Assembly (NCBI GenBank): GCA_009845905.1
Contig: VXYS01000013.1
Location: forward strand, 1-64,000
Origin: Gammaproteobacteria bacterium
Lineage (GTDB): Bacteria; Pseudomonadota; Gammaproteobacteria; Steroidobacterales; Foliamicaceae
DNA: 64,000 bases
Direction: 5' to 3'
Every line of letters starts with the position of its first letter. The first letter of the stretch is position 1. Positions 1 through 9,030 of this stretch are shown one piece after another. Position numbers and translations under genes: made by a program. Below the pieces are notes generated by a model, which was given only the letters and a program-made list of their open reading frames with translations, had not been told where the DNA came from and searched no databases.

Positions 1-732
1 AAGCCCGCCCGCCCGCCCCTGGTTTGCCTTCACCCGTTTCCCTATAGCGGCGCTTTCTTCGAGACGATCGCGCCGCTGCTGAGCGAGCGGCGCATGGTCC
101 TGGCGCCGGATTGCCCCGGTTTCGGGGGATCGGACGCACCCGAACGGATGCTCTCGATGGAGGAACTCGCGGACACCGTACTTGAGGCGCTTGCAGGAGC
201 GCCCGGGACGCCGGCGGGCCCAGTCGACCTGATGGGCTTTCACAGCGGCTGTCTGCTGGCTGTGGAGATGGCGCGGCTCGAGCCTGCCCGCGTGCGAAGA
301 ATGGCCATCGTCGACGTGCCTTATTTCACCGCCGAGGAACAGAAAGGCCGGTATCCCAGGTCCACCGCGCCGGTTCGCTACGACGGGGACCTGGCGAGCC
401 TGGCCGATGCCTGGGAGTTCAGCGTGGCCAGGCGCCTGGACGGCATGCCGTTCAGCCGCGCCTTCGGCAACTTCGTGGAGCTCCTGCGCGCGGGGGAGCG
501 GGCCAACTGGGGATACCACGCCACGCTCACCTACGATTGCGCACCGCGCTTTCGCGCCGTTCAGCACGAAACGCTGGTCGTCGCCAGTCAGTACATGCTC
601 AAGGAACACACGCGCAGGGCCGCGGCCGATATTCCCGGCGCCCTCTTCGTCGAGCGCAGGGACGTGACCCGGGCCGTCATGGAAGAGGGCGCCCCGGCCA
701 TCGCGGAAGAAGTACTGGCCTTCCTGGACTGA
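1..732 (+). CDS. Alpha/beta hydrolase, 5' end outside window
   Basis: The frame is open from base 1, so the N-terminus lies upstream; the first internal ATG is at 94. What is visible is an alpha/beta hydrolase fold. There is an early strand LVCLHPFPYSG, a strand-turn APDCPGFGGSD, and the nucleophile elbow GFHSG with Ser as the presumed nucleophile. The residue aligned with the usual catalytic His near the C-terminus is Arg (DVTRAV), so the triad looks incomplete. It resembles the hydrolase at 27464-28417 along its length. It converges on soxG, with a palindromic repeat in the 81-base gap. Substrate unknown. Confidence 0.75.
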   Translation, partial: KPARPPLVCLHPFPYSGAFFETIAPLLSERRMVLAPDCPGFGGSDAPERMLSMEELADTVLEALAGAPGTPAGPVDLMGFHSGCLLAVEMARLEPARVRRMAIVDVPYFTAEEQKGRYPRSTAPVRYDGDLASLADAWEFSVARRLDGMPFSRAFGNFVELLRAGERANWGYHATLTYDCAPRFRAVQHETLVVASQYMLKEHTRRAAADIPGALFVERRDVTRAVMEEGAPAIAEEVLAFLD

Positions 733-734
733 CT

Positions 735-801
735 CTGGGAGCGAAGGCGTCCCGCCTTCGACGAGGGCGGGACGCCGCGAGGGACATGCCCTCGCTCCCA
801 G
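735..801. repeat. Palindromic repeat, copy A
   Basis: Nested inverted repeat between the convergent hydrolase and soxG. The outer stem CTGGGAGCGA (735-744) pairs with 792-801. The inner 11-base stem GGCGTCCCGCC (746-756) pairs with 766-776 around a 9-base loop. The reverse complement of this element is closely similar to 23875-23927. Position between convergent stops fits a bidirectional terminator or a REP-like element. There is no T-run. Confidence 0.7.
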
Positions 802-813
802 GGGGTTGCACCG

Positions 814-1410
814 TTACAGTGCCGAGATACAGGCGCGGTGGGGGCGCGCGGCATTCTCCAGCCAGCGGCGCACGTAGTCGGAGAAGCTTCGGCGAACGAC
901 GATCGTGCAGGTTGACGGGTCACCGGCGGCCAGCAGGACAGCCGCCCTGCCCAGGCCTGTCTGCACACATTGGCCCGGGGCGAACTCCCTCGGATGCAGA
1001 TCGAGGGTGCAGCCTTTGGCCAGCACGGTGCGCGCATCCGCGCCGCGCACAAGCAGCTCGACGAACCCCCCGCTCACATCGTTGACCGCGGCGTGGAAAC
1101 CGCTGAGCGCTTCCGCGAGTTCGCCGCCCAGAGCGGCGGCGCGCTCCGCGACGGTCGCGATCAGCCACTCGTCCGGCCCCAGCCAGTAGACCTCGTGCCC
1201 GTCGTTCGTGAATGTATTCGCGGCCTGCGGCATGGATTGGCCGAGGATGCGCTCGGCGGCCTCAACGGCCTGCCCGTCGCGTGGATTCAGCCGGAGATTG
1301 AGGAATCCGCGGTCGGACCGGAGGCTAATGGCGACACGCGCACTCGGTGCGGATTCCGCCGAGGCGGGCAGGGGCTCGGGGCCGAAGCGGGCGTGGCCGG
1401 CTTCAGACAT
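814..1410 (-). CDS. soxG: Sarcosine oxidase gamma subunit
   Basis: 198-residue protein with the GcvT-like fold of the small gamma subunit of heterotetrameric sarcosine oxidase. Recognisable segments are SLRSDRGFLNLR, the WLGPDEWLI strand and the C-terminal FSDYVRRWLENA. In the known complex this subunit helps close the THF/methylene-THF side. The ATG at 1410 is preferred over an upstream extension because it overlaps the soxA stop by 8 bases (1403-1410), which is typical of translational coupling. It is the last gene of the minus-strand sox block. Confidence 0.88.
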   Translation of the reverse strand: MSEAGHARFGPEPLPASAESAPSARVAISLRSDRGFLNLRLNPRDGQAVEAAERILGQSMPQAANTFTNDGHEVYWLGPDEWLIATVAERAAALGGELAEALSGFHAAVNDVSGGFVELLVRGADARTVLAKGCTLDLHPREFAPGQCVQTGLGRAAVLLAAGDPSTCTIVVRRSFSDYVRRWLENAARPHRACISAL

Positions 1411-4400
1411 GCTGGCGCCTTCCCTTGGGGTCGTAAAAGACCGGCGACACGATCCGTGCCGGAAGGGGGTCGCGACCGGATAGCGCCGCATAGATGGTTT
1501 CGCCCTTGCGCTGCCGCCCGCCGGCCACCAGCGCCAGCGCGATCGGGTGGCCCAGGCAGGCGCTGAAGTAGCTGGACGTGACATGACCGCACATTGCTGC
1601 GGGCTTGCCGGTATCGTCGATGAGCTGCGTGCCTTCAGGGAGCACGGTCCGGCCGTCTTGCGACAGCAGGCCCACCCATTGCTTGCGGTCTTCGCGCAGG
1701 CTGTCGGGACGCTGAAGCGAACGCTTGCCGAGAAAGTCCTTTTCCTTTGACAGCAGCCAGTTCATGCCGACATCCACGGGCGTCACCGAGCCGTCGGTGT
1801 CCTGGCCCGCGATGATGAACCCCTTCTCGGCGCGGAGCACATGCATGGCTTCCGTTCCGTACGGAGTGACATCGAATTTGGCGCCGGCCGCCATGATCTT
1901 TCGCCACATGGCCAGCGCGTTGTTGCTGTCGATGTTGATCTCGAACGCCAGTTCGCCGGAAAAGCTCACCCGGAACAGCGTCACGGGCATGCCCGCCAGG
2001 ACCGCCGGCTTCGTCGTCATGAAAGGAAAACTTTCCTTGTCCAGCGGCATATCGCAGCCCAGCTTTTCCAGCAGGCTGCGGCTGTTGGGGCCGGCCGCCG
2101 CGATCGTCGAATAATGATCGGTGAGCGACGTCAGGTAAACCTCAAGCTCCGGCCACTCGGTCTGCAGCCACTTTTCCATCCAGTCCAGCACCGCCACCGC
2201 GCCGCCGGTCGTCGTGGTCAGGTAAAACCGTTGTTCGCCGGTTCGCGCCATCACTCCGTCGTCCATGAGCATGCCGTCCTCGCCCGGAATGACGCCGTAG
2301 GCGCAACGCCCGACCTTCATCCGGCCGACGTTGTGGGTGTAGATGCGCTCGAGGAATTCGACCACATCGGGTCCGCAGGCATCGATCTTGCCCAGGGTGG
2401 AGGCGTCCATGACGCCCAGCGACTTGCGCACCGCCAGGCATTCGCGCGCCACCGCGGCGTGCAGGTCTTCGCCGTCCCGCGGAAAGTACCAGGGCCGGTG
2501 CCACTGGCCGACGGTCTCCATGGGCGCGCCCGCCGCTTCATGCCATTCGTGAATCGCGGTCGTGCGAACCGGATCATAGAGATCGCCGACGCTTTCGCCG
2601 GCGCAAACGCCGAAACTCACCGGCGTGTAGGCCGGCCGGAACGTGGTCGTCCCGACCTCGGGTATCGGCTTGCCCAGAATGTCTGCGAGCACCGCCATGC
2701 CGTTGATGTTGCCGAGCTTGCCCTGGTCGGTGCCGAAACCGAGCGCTGTGTATCTCTTGACGTGCTCCACGTTGCGATAGCCCTCGCGGGCGGCCAGGCG
2801 GATGTCGGCGACAGTGGTGTCGTTCTGGAAGTCGATGAACTGCCTGGGACAGCGATCCGCGTCCCTGGCAGCCGGTACCCGCCACAAGGGCTCGATCGGG
2901 TTTTCGCCGGCGCCGCCGGCCGTGTGCGGTGTCCTGACGCCCGCCGGTTTCAGCCCCAGCTTCGACACGGCTTCAGCGCCAGCGTGCAGCCCCTCGGCCA
3001 GACATTCGCCCAGGGACCATTTGCCGTTGCCCGCGCCGGCGGAAACATGGGCCTGGCGCGCTTCCGCGGGCAGGAAACAAAGCCTGGATTCGTCCCAGGC
3101 AAGCCGCCCGCCCGCCTGCGAGTGCAGGTGCACCGCGGGGCTCCAGCCGCCGGACACTGCCACCAGGTCGCAGTCCATGCGGATTGCGCTCCTGACGTTG
3201 CTCCAACTGTCGCCGCTCCACCGCGCGATGCCGGCGCCCGTGACGCGGTTCCGGCCGGCCACATCGCTCACGACGTGCCCCGCCAGCACCGGAATCCCCA
3301 GGTGCTGCGCCCGCACGCGCAGTTCCCCGGCGCCTCCTGGACGGCTGTCCACGATGGCGGCGACCTCGGCGCCGGCGCCGGCCAGACTGATCGCCGCGCG
3401 GTAGGCCGAATCGTTGTTGGTGAAGACCACCGCGCGGCGGCCCGGCAGCACCGCGTACCGCTCGACGTAGGTCGAGACCGCCGACGCCAGCATCACGCCG
3501 GGACGGTCGTTGTTGCAGAACACCAGCGGCCGCTCAAGGCTGCCCTGCGCCAGCACCACCTGCCTGGCCCGGACCCGCCAGAGCCGCTCCCGGACGTCTC
3601 CGCCGTTCGAGCTGCCGGGATGGACGGCGCAACGCTCGGCAATCGTCAGGAAGTTGTGATCGTGGTAACCGAAAACCGTGCTTGAGGGCAGCAGGACGCA
3701 GTCGTCCAGCCCTTCCAGTTCCGCAACCACGGAGGCGGCCCACTCGGCGGCCGGGACCCCGTCGATGCTCGCGGCGGACGCGAGCAGACTGCCGCCGAAT
3801 TCGTTCTGCTCGTCGGCGAGAATCACCCGCGCGCCGGACTTCGCCGCCGCCAGCGCCGCCATGAGGCCGGCCGGCCCGCCGCCGGCCACCAGCACGTCGC
3901 AGTGCGCGTTCATGTGCTCGTAGCGGTCGGGATCGGGCCCTTCCGGTGCCTGGCCGAAGCCCGCCGACTTGCGGATCGCGTGCTCGTAGTGCTTCCACCA
4001 GGAGCGCGGCCACATGAAGGTCTTGTAGTAGAAGCCGGCGCCCAGCACCCGGCCGAACGAATCATTGACCGCGCCGATATCGAAGCGGACCCCCGGCCAG
4101 CCTCTGGTGGAGCGCGCGCTCAGTCCCCCGCGGAGTTCGACCTGCGTCGCCGGCAGGTTGGGCTGCGCCGCGGCGCCTTGGCCGATCTGCATGATCGCGT
4201 TCGGTTCCTCCGCGCCGCTGCCGACAATTCCGCGCGGACGCCGCAACTTGAAGCTTCGTCCCACCAGGGAGACGCCGCCGGCAATCAGCGCGGATGCCAG
4301 CGTGTCTCCGGCAAAGCCCTCGCAGGCCCTGCCGTCAAAGGAGAATGCCAGGGGACGCGAACGGTCAATCCGCCCGCCGTGCGGCAAACGATTCGGCTGC

Positions 4401-4411
4401 AAGGCGGCCAT
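1403..4411 (-). CDS. soxA: Sarcosine oxidase alpha subunit
   Basis: 1002 residues, the normal size for heterotetrameric SoxA. A ferredoxin-like N-terminal domain (about residues 17-76) lacks iron-sulfur cysteines, as is usual in this family. A dinucleotide-binding domain follows with AGGGPAG at 176-182, and a C-terminal GcvT/aminomethyltransferase domain from about residue 600. In the complex, sarcosine is oxidised in SoxB and the imine passes to the SoxA GcvT site, where THF accepts the C1 unit as 5,10-methylene-THF. The start ATG at 4411 lies two bases after the soxD stop. Function follows from family assignment and the complete BDAG set. Confidence 0.95.
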   Translation of the reverse strand: MAALQPNRLPHGGRIDRSRPLAFSFDGRACEGFAGDTLASALIAGGVSLVGRSFKLRRPRGIVGSGAEEPNAIMQIGQGAAAQPNLPATQVELRGGLSARSTRGWPGVRFDIGAVNDSFGRVLGAGFYYKTFMWPRSWWKHYEHAIRKSAGFGQAPEGPDPDRYEHMNAHCDVLVAGGGPAGLMAALAAAKSGARVILADEQNEFGGSLLASAASIDGVPAAEWAASVVAELEGLDDCVLLPSSTVFGYHDHNFLTIAERCAVHPGSSNGGDVRERLWRVRARQVVLAQGSLERPLVFCNNDRPGVMLASAVSTYVERYAVLPGRRAVVFTNNDSAYRAAISLAGAGAEVAAIVDSRPGGAGELRVRAQHLGIPVLAGHVVSDVAGRNRVTGAGIARWSGDSWSNVRSAIRMDCDLVAVSGGWSPAVHLHSQAGGRLAWDESRLCFLPAEARQAHVSAGAGNGKWSLGECLAEGLHAGAEAVSKLGLKPAGVRTPHTAGGAGENPIEPLWRVPAARDADRCPRQFIDFQNDTTVADIRLAAREGYRNVEHVKRYTALGFGTDQGKLGNINGMAVLADILGKPIPEVGTTTFRPAYTPVSFGVCAGESVGDLYDPVRTTAIHEWHEAAGAPMETVGQWHRPWYFPRDGEDLHAAVARECLAVRKSLGVMDASTLGKIDACGPDVVEFLERIYTHNVGRMKVGRCAYGVIPGEDGMLMDDGVMARTGEQRFYLTTTTGGAVAVLDWMEKWLQTEWPELEVYLTSLTDHYSTIAAAGPNSRSLLEKLGCDMPLDKESFPFMTTKPAVLAGMPVTLFRVSFSGELAFEINIDSNNALAMWRKIMAAGAKFDVTPYGTEAMHVLRAEKGFIIAGQDTDGSVTPVDVGMNWLLSKEKDFLGKRSLQRPDSLREDRKQWVGLLSQDGRTVLPEGTQLIDDTGKPAAMCGHVTSSYFSACLGHPIALALVAGGRQRKGETIYAALSGRDPLPARIVSPVFYDPKGRRQHV

Positions 4412-4413
4412 CG

Positions 4414-4731
4414 TCAGCGGCGCTTCTCTTCGCTGGCTTCAATATGGGCAGCGGCCGGCCGGCCGCTGCCGGCGCCGCTCAATCTGTAGCTCTTCTCGAT
4501 GCGGTAGCTGACCGTGTCGCGCTCGACACCAAACCACCGCCGGCAGCCCTGCGCGTGATTCCACAACTCGCGGTGTGCGCCGCGCGGGTTGCGGCGGAAA
4601 AACAGGTAATCGGCCCATTCCTCGTCGCTCAGCGCATAGGGGTCGGTGGGGCGCTCGATGCCGGCTTCCCCGCCGTAGCTGAACTCGGTCTCGGCCCGGG
4701 GGCCGCACCATGGACACTCGATCAGCAGCAC
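4414..4731 (-). CDS. soxD: Sarcosine oxidase delta subunit
   Basis: Small zinc-binding subunit. With a GTG start at 4731 the protein has 105 residues and begins MLLIECPWCG, which places the zinc cysteines at the canonical positions 6 and 9. The remaining ligands are in HAQGC further on. An ATG at 4767 would add 12 residues reading back into soxB and is less likely. The GTG start is four bases after the soxB stop at 4736. It belongs to the soxB-D-A-G operon. Confidence 0.9.
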   Translation of the reverse strand: MLLIECPWCGPRAETEFSYGGEAGIERPTDPYALSDEEWADYLFFRRNPRGAHRELWNHAQGCRRWFGVERDTVSYRIEKSYRLSGAGSGRPAAAHIEASEEKRR

Positions 4732-4735
4732 GGGA

Positions 4736-5986
4736 CTAGTGCGCCACCGCCGCGGCGCCGTGTTCATCGATCAGCGCGCCCGAGGCGAACCGGTCCAGGC
4801 TGAAGGGCGCGTTGAGTTCGTGGGGCCGGTCATGGGCCAGCGTGTGCGCGAACACCCACCCGGAGCCCGGCGTCGCCTTGAATCCGCCGGTGCCCCAGCC
4901 GCAGTTGAAGTACAGGCCCCCGACCGGCGTCTTCGACACGATCGGACAGGCGTCCGGGCAGATGTCGACGATGCCGCCCCACAGCCTGAGCATGCGCACG
5001 CGGCTGAATGCCGGGAACAGTTCGACGATCGCCTGCATCGCATGCTCGATCACCGGGAAGCTGCCACGCTGGCCGTAGCCGTTGTAGGCGTCGATGCCGG
5101 CGCCGATCACCAGCTCGCCCTTGTCGGACTGGCTGATGTAACCATGCACCGCGCCGGACATGACCACGGTGTCCAGGACCGGCCTGATGGGCTCGGAAAC
5201 GAAGGCCTGCAGAGGGTGGCTTTCGATCGGCAGGCGCAGGCCGGCCATTCCCGCCAGCACGCCGGCGTTTCCGGCCACCACCACGCCGATGCGATCGGCC
5301 GCGATCGCGCCGCGCGTGGTCGCGACGCCCACGGCCCTGCCGGCCCGGACCTCGATGCCGGTGACCTCGCACTGTTCGATGATGTCCACGCCGAGCGCGT
5401 CGGCCGCCCGCGCGAAGCCCCAGGCGACGGCATCGTGGCGCGCAACCCCGCCACGGCGCTGCAGCGATGCGCCGAGTATCGGGTAGCGCGCGCCGGGCGA
5501 GGTATTGATGCAGGGAATCGCCTTCTTTACCTCGGCCGGGCCGACCACCTCGGCGTCGATCCCGTTGAGCCGGTTCGCATGGACGCGCCGTTCGATGTCC
5601 CGCATGTCCTGCAGCGAGTGGCCGAGGTTGTAGACGCCGCGCTGGCTGAACATGACGTTGTAGTTCAGGTCCCGGCTCAGCCCTTCCCAGAGTTGCAGCG
5701 ATTTCTCGTACAGCAGCGACGCCTCGGTCCAGAGGTAGTTGGAGCGCACGATGGAGGTGTTGCGCCCGGTGTTGCCTCCGCCTATCCAGTTCTTCTCGAG
5801 CACCGCGACGTTCCGGAGGCCGTGGTCCCTGGCCAGGTAGTAGGCGGTCGCCAGACCGTGCCCGCCGCCGCCCACGATGATCGCGTCATAGCTCTTCTTC
5901 GGCTCTGGACTGCGCCAGGCGGCCGGCCAGTTCCGGTTGTAGTCAAGCGCATTGCGCAGCAGGCCCAGCGCCGAATATCGCTTCAT
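4736..5986 (-). CDS. soxB: Sarcosine oxidase beta subunit
   Basis: 416-residue FAD enzyme that oxidises sarcosine. FAD-binding GGGGHG is at residues 39-44. His184, in the RHDAVAWG segment, corresponds to the histidine that carries covalent FMN in characterised heterotetrameric sarcosine oxidases. The N-terminal segment [13 protein letters not shown] is characteristic of SoxB rather than monomeric sarcosine oxidase. It is first of soxBDAG and follows the dimethylglycine-dehydrogenase-like gene after 13 bases, consistent with sequential dimethylglycine then sarcosine oxidation. Confidence 0.95.
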   Translation of the reverse strand: MKRYSALGLLRNALDYNRNWPAAWRSPEPKKSYDAIIVGGGGHGLATAYYLARDHGLRNVAVLEKNWIGGGNTGRNTSIVRSNYLWTEASLLYEKSLQLWEGLSRDLNYNVMFSQRGVYNLGHSLQDMRDIERRVHANRLNGIDAEVVGPAEVKKAIPCINTSPGARYPILGASLQRRGGVARHDAVAWGFARAADALGVDIIEQCEVTGIEVRAGRAVGVATTRGAIAADRIGVVVAGNAGVLAGMAGLRLPIESHPLQAFVSEPIRPVLDTVVMSGAVHGYISQSDKGELVIGAGIDAYNGYGQRGSFPVIEHAMQAIVELFPAFSRVRMLRLWGGIVDICPDACPIVSKTPVGGLYFNCGWGTGGFKATPGSGWVFAHTLAHDRPHELNAPFSLDRFASGALIDEHGAAAVAH

Positions 5987-5999
5987 GCCCGCTCCCGTG

Positions 6000-8456
6000 C
6001 TAGCCGTTGGCGCCGTTCACGTCCCGCAGCCGTTCATTGGCCGGATCGAACGGGCTCTCCGCAATCACCGTCGCCGGGAGGGTCCTGTCGAGGACCTCGA
6101 TCTCGACCTCGACCCCCGGAACCGCCAGTTCGGGCGGCAGCATGCCCAGCGCCAGCGACTTGCCCACGCGGAAGCCGTAATTCCCGCTGGTGGCGCGGCC
6201 GACGGTTTCGCCGTCCTTGAGCAGCGCGTTGTTGCCCAGCGCGTCGGCGTCTTCGACCTCGTGCACCTCGAGCGTGGCCAGCACCTGCCTGAGTCCGTTC
6301 CGGCTTCCCGACAATAGCCGGTCGCGCCCGAGAAAGTCGCCCTTGTCGGGCTTGACGAAACGGTCCAGCGCGGACTCGAAAGCGGAATACTCGATCGAAA
6401 GTTCCGTGCCCACCAGCCGGTAGGACTTCTCCATCCGCATGGAGTCCATGGCGCGAATGCCGAACGGCGCCAGCCCCAGGTCCTCGCCGGCCTCGAACAG
6501 CGCATCGAAGATGTGGTTCTGGTACTCCATGGGGTGGTGCAGTTCCCATCCGAGCTCGCCCACGAAATTGAGGCGCATGGCGTTGACCGGCGCCGAACCC
6601 ACGACGATATCGCGGGCGGTCAGCCAGCGGAACGCCTCGTTGGACAGGTCGGCGCGCGTCACCCGCGACAGCAGCTTCCTGGCATTCGGGCCAGCCACCA
6701 CCAGCACTCCGGTAGCGCCGGTCAGCGGAGTGAACGTAACCGACCCGTCGCGCGGCATGTACTTGCGCAGGTAGTCATGGTCCAGCCGCTGAAAGGCCCC
6801 TGCCGACACCAGGTAGAAGGAATCGCCGGCTTCGCGCCGGATCGTGAACTCGGAATGCACGCCGCCGTTGCGGTTCAGCGCGTGCGCCAGGCACAGGCGC
6901 CCGGCCTGCTGCGGCACGCGGTTGGCGACCAGGCGGTTGAGGAAATCTTCCGCGCCGGGGCCGGATATACGGCACTTGGCGAACGCCGTCATGTCCAGCA
7001 GGCCGACGTTGCGGGTAACGTTGTCGACTTCCCTGCGCACGGCTTCGAACCAGCGCGAGCGGCGGAACGACCAGTCGTCTTCCTGGGGCAGGCCGCGGGT
7101 GGCGAAGAAATTCGGCCGCTCCCAGCCGAATTTCTGTCCGAACACCGCGCCGCGCGCCTTCATTCGTTCGTAGCAGGGCGCGGTGCGCAACGGACGCGCG
7201 GCCGGCCGCTCCTCGTCCGGGTAATGGATGATGAATACGTGCGCGTACGCTTCCTCGGTTTTCTCGACCAGGTAGTCCCTGGTGGCGTACTCGCCGAAGC
7301 GGCGCGGCTCGACGCCCAGCATGTCGATGGTCGGCTCGCCCTCGACGATCCACTCGGCCAGTTGCCACCCGGCGCCGCCCGCCGCCGTGATGCCGAAACT
7401 GTGCCCTTCGGACAGCCAGAAATTCTCGATGCCCCAGGCCGGCCCGATGATCGGGTTGCCGTCCGGCGTGTAGGCGATGGCGCCGTTGTAGACCTTCTTG
7501 ATACCCACTTCGGCGAACGCGGGCACCCGGTTCATCGCGGCCTCGATGTGCGGCATGAGGCGGTCGATGTCTTCCTGGAACAGCTCGTATTCGGCCTGCG
7601 GGTCCGGGCCGTCCACATAACAGCAGGGCGCGTCCTTTTCGTAGGGACCGAGGATGAAACCGCTGTTTTCCTCGCGCAGGTACCACGATCCGTCCGATTC
7701 GCGCAGCACGCCGAGTTCGGGCAGGCCCTCGCGCTTGCGCTTCTCGAGGTCGGGATGCGGTTCGGTGACGATGTACTGGTGCTCCACCGGCATCACGGGG
7801 ATGTCGAGTCCCACCATCTCGCCGGTCTGGCGGGCGTAATTCCCGGTCGCGGAGACCACGTGATCGCAGGTGATGTCGCCCTTGTCGGTATGCACTACCC
7901 AGGCGCCGGAGGTCGCCCGGGTGATCCCGACCACCGCGGTCTTGCGGTAGATCGCGGCGCCGCGGGCGCGCGCCCCCCTTGCCAGCGCCTGGGTCAGGTC
8001 GGCGGGCTGGATGTAGCCATCCTCCGGGTGGAAGATGCCGCCGACCAGTCCGTCGATATTGCACAGGGGCCAGAGCGCCTTGATCTCCGCCGGCGTCAGG
8101 AACCGCACGTCGACCCCTATGGTCTTTGCCGTCGCCGCGTACTGACAGTACTCGTCCATGCGGTCGTCGTTCATGGCCAGCCGCAGGTTGCCGACCTGGT
8201 TGAACCCGACCTGCTGCCCGGTCTCTTCCTCGAGCTGCCGGTAGAGCTTGACCGAGTACTTGTGTACCTGGCCCACGGAATAGCTCATGTTGAACAACGG
8301 CAGCAGACCCGCGGCGTGCCAGGTCGAGCCGGATGTCAGCTCGCCCTTCTCCACCAGCACCACATCCTCGCCCCAGCCCTTCCTGGCCAGGTGATACAGC
8401 GCGGCGCATCCGACGACGCCGCCTCCGATCACGACAACTTTCGCACGCGATTTCAT
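6000..8456 (-). CDS. Dimethylglycine dehydrogenase-like FAD/GcvT protein
   Basis: 818 residues. An N-terminal D-amino-acid-oxidase-type FAD domain has GGGVVG at 11-16 and the SGSTWHAAG segment. His47 in that segment aligns with the histidine that binds FAD covalently in mammalian dimethylglycine dehydrogenase. The C-terminal half is an FAO_M/GcvT folate-binding module. The predicted reaction is oxidative N-demethylation with transfer of the C1 unit to THF; dimethylglycine to sarcosine is likely because soxBDAG follows directly. The ATG at 8456 is chosen over an upstream extension that would overlap the HD-domain gene. Two paralogues lie at 33434 and 35896. Confidence 0.88.
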   Translation of the reverse strand: MKSRAKVVVIGGGVVGCAALYHLARKGWGEDVVLVEKGELTSGSTWHAAGLLPLFNMSYSVGQVHKYSVKLYRQLEEETGQQVGFNQVGNLRLAMNDDRMDEYCQYAATAKTIGVDVRFLTPAEIKALWPLCNIDGLVGGIFHPEDGYIQPADLTQALARGARARGAAIYRKTAVVGITRATSGAWVVHTDKGDITCDHVVSATGNYARQTGEMVGLDIPVMPVEHQYIVTEPHPDLEKRKREGLPELGVLRESDGSWYLREENSGFILGPYEKDAPCCYVDGPDPQAEYELFQEDIDRLMPHIEAAMNRVPAFAEVGIKKVYNGAIAYTPDGNPIIGPAWGIENFWLSEGHSFGITAAGGAGWQLAEWIVEGEPTIDMLGVEPRRFGEYATRDYLVEKTEEAYAHVFIIHYPDEERPAARPLRTAPCYERMKARGAVFGQKFGWERPNFFATRGLPQEDDWSFRRSRWFEAVRREVDNVTRNVGLLDMTAFAKCRISGPGAEDFLNRLVANRVPQQAGRLCLAHALNRNGGVHSEFTIRREAGDSFYLVSAGAFQRLDHDYLRKYMPRDGSVTFTPLTGATGVLVVAGPNARKLLSRVTRADLSNEAFRWLTARDIVVGSAPVNAMRLNFVGELGWELHHPMEYQNHIFDALFEAGEDLGLAPFGIRAMDSMRMEKSYRLVGTELSIEYSAFESALDRFVKPDKGDFLGRDRLLSGSRNGLRQVLATLEVHEVEDADALGNNALLKDGETVGRATSGNYGFRVGKSLALGMLPPELAVPGVEVEIEVLDRTLPATVIAESPFDPANERLRDVNGANG

Positions 8457-8472
8457 CGCCAGGGATCCCGTT

Positions 8473-9030
8473 TCAGAGAAATGTCCGCTTCGGTCGGGCG
8501 AACAACTCGCGCACAAGCGGCTCGTAGTGTTCGAGGTGATGCGTGCTGTACGCGGGATCGAACGAGACCTGGTCCCAGCGGGCGCAGAATTCAACGCACG
8601 CCTCGTAGTGTTCGTGGTCGCGATGGCGGTCCCGGGCGTTGCGGTCGCGGCCGTAGTGCTGCAGCCAGTAGTAGCCCTGGAACAGGCCGTGGTGTCGGAC
8701 GATCCAGTGGTTCTTCTCGCTTACGTAGGGGGCGAGCAACGCGGCGGCCGCCTCGGAGTGATTGCGCGGCGAAATCACCTCGCCGATGTCGTGCAGCAGC
8801 GCGCAGGCGACGGTTTCGTCGTCGGCGCCGTCGCGTTCCGCCCTTGTCGCCGTTTGCAACGAGTGATCCAGGCGGCTGATCCGGTATGGCGACTGCCCGT
8901 GCATGGAGCGCAGCCACGTCAGCACCCGATCGGCGACGTCAGCCGCGTTGCGTGCTTCCTGGACCTCCACCAGGTCGTAATCCTCGCGGGTGCCGTGATC
9001 CATCGCCGTGAATGAGACTTTGCGATTCAT
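8473..9030 (-). CDS. HD-domain protein, COG4341-type
   Basis: 185 residues. The metal-ligand pattern of the HD superfamily is complete: His56 (DHSLQTA), His80-Asp81 (LHDIGE), His91, His113/114 and Asp153 (RWDQ). The whole-protein pattern matches the COG4341 'predicted HD phosphohydrolase' group. Spacing and the extra histidines also resemble the mixed-valence di-iron oxygenases MIOX and PhnZ/TmpB. An oxygenase acting on a trimethylammonium compound is therefore possible but unproven. Its start overlaps the RACo-like stop by four bases, and it sits 16 bases before the dimethylglycine-dehydrogenase-like gene, so it belongs to the demethylation operon. Confidence 0.8.
   Translation of the reverse strand: MNRKVSFTAMDHGTREDYDLVEVQEARNAADVADRVLTWLRSMHGQSPYRISRLDHSLQTATRAERDGADDETVACALLHDIGEVISPRNHSEAAAALLAPYVSEKNHWIVRHHGLFQGYYWLQHYGRDRNARDRHRDHEHYEACVEFCARWDQVSFDPAYSTHHLEHYEPLVRELFARPKRTFL

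Noticed and set aside
1841..3685. 614-codon open frame on the plus strand
   Set aside because: Antisense to soxA, which has full domain support. No recognisable protein features.
6513..8879. 788-codon open frame on the plus strand
   Set aside because: It is antisense to the dimethylglycine-dehydrogenase-like gene and runs on into the HD gene. Composition is His/Arg/Gly-rich with no domain; such frames are common opposite high-GC genes.
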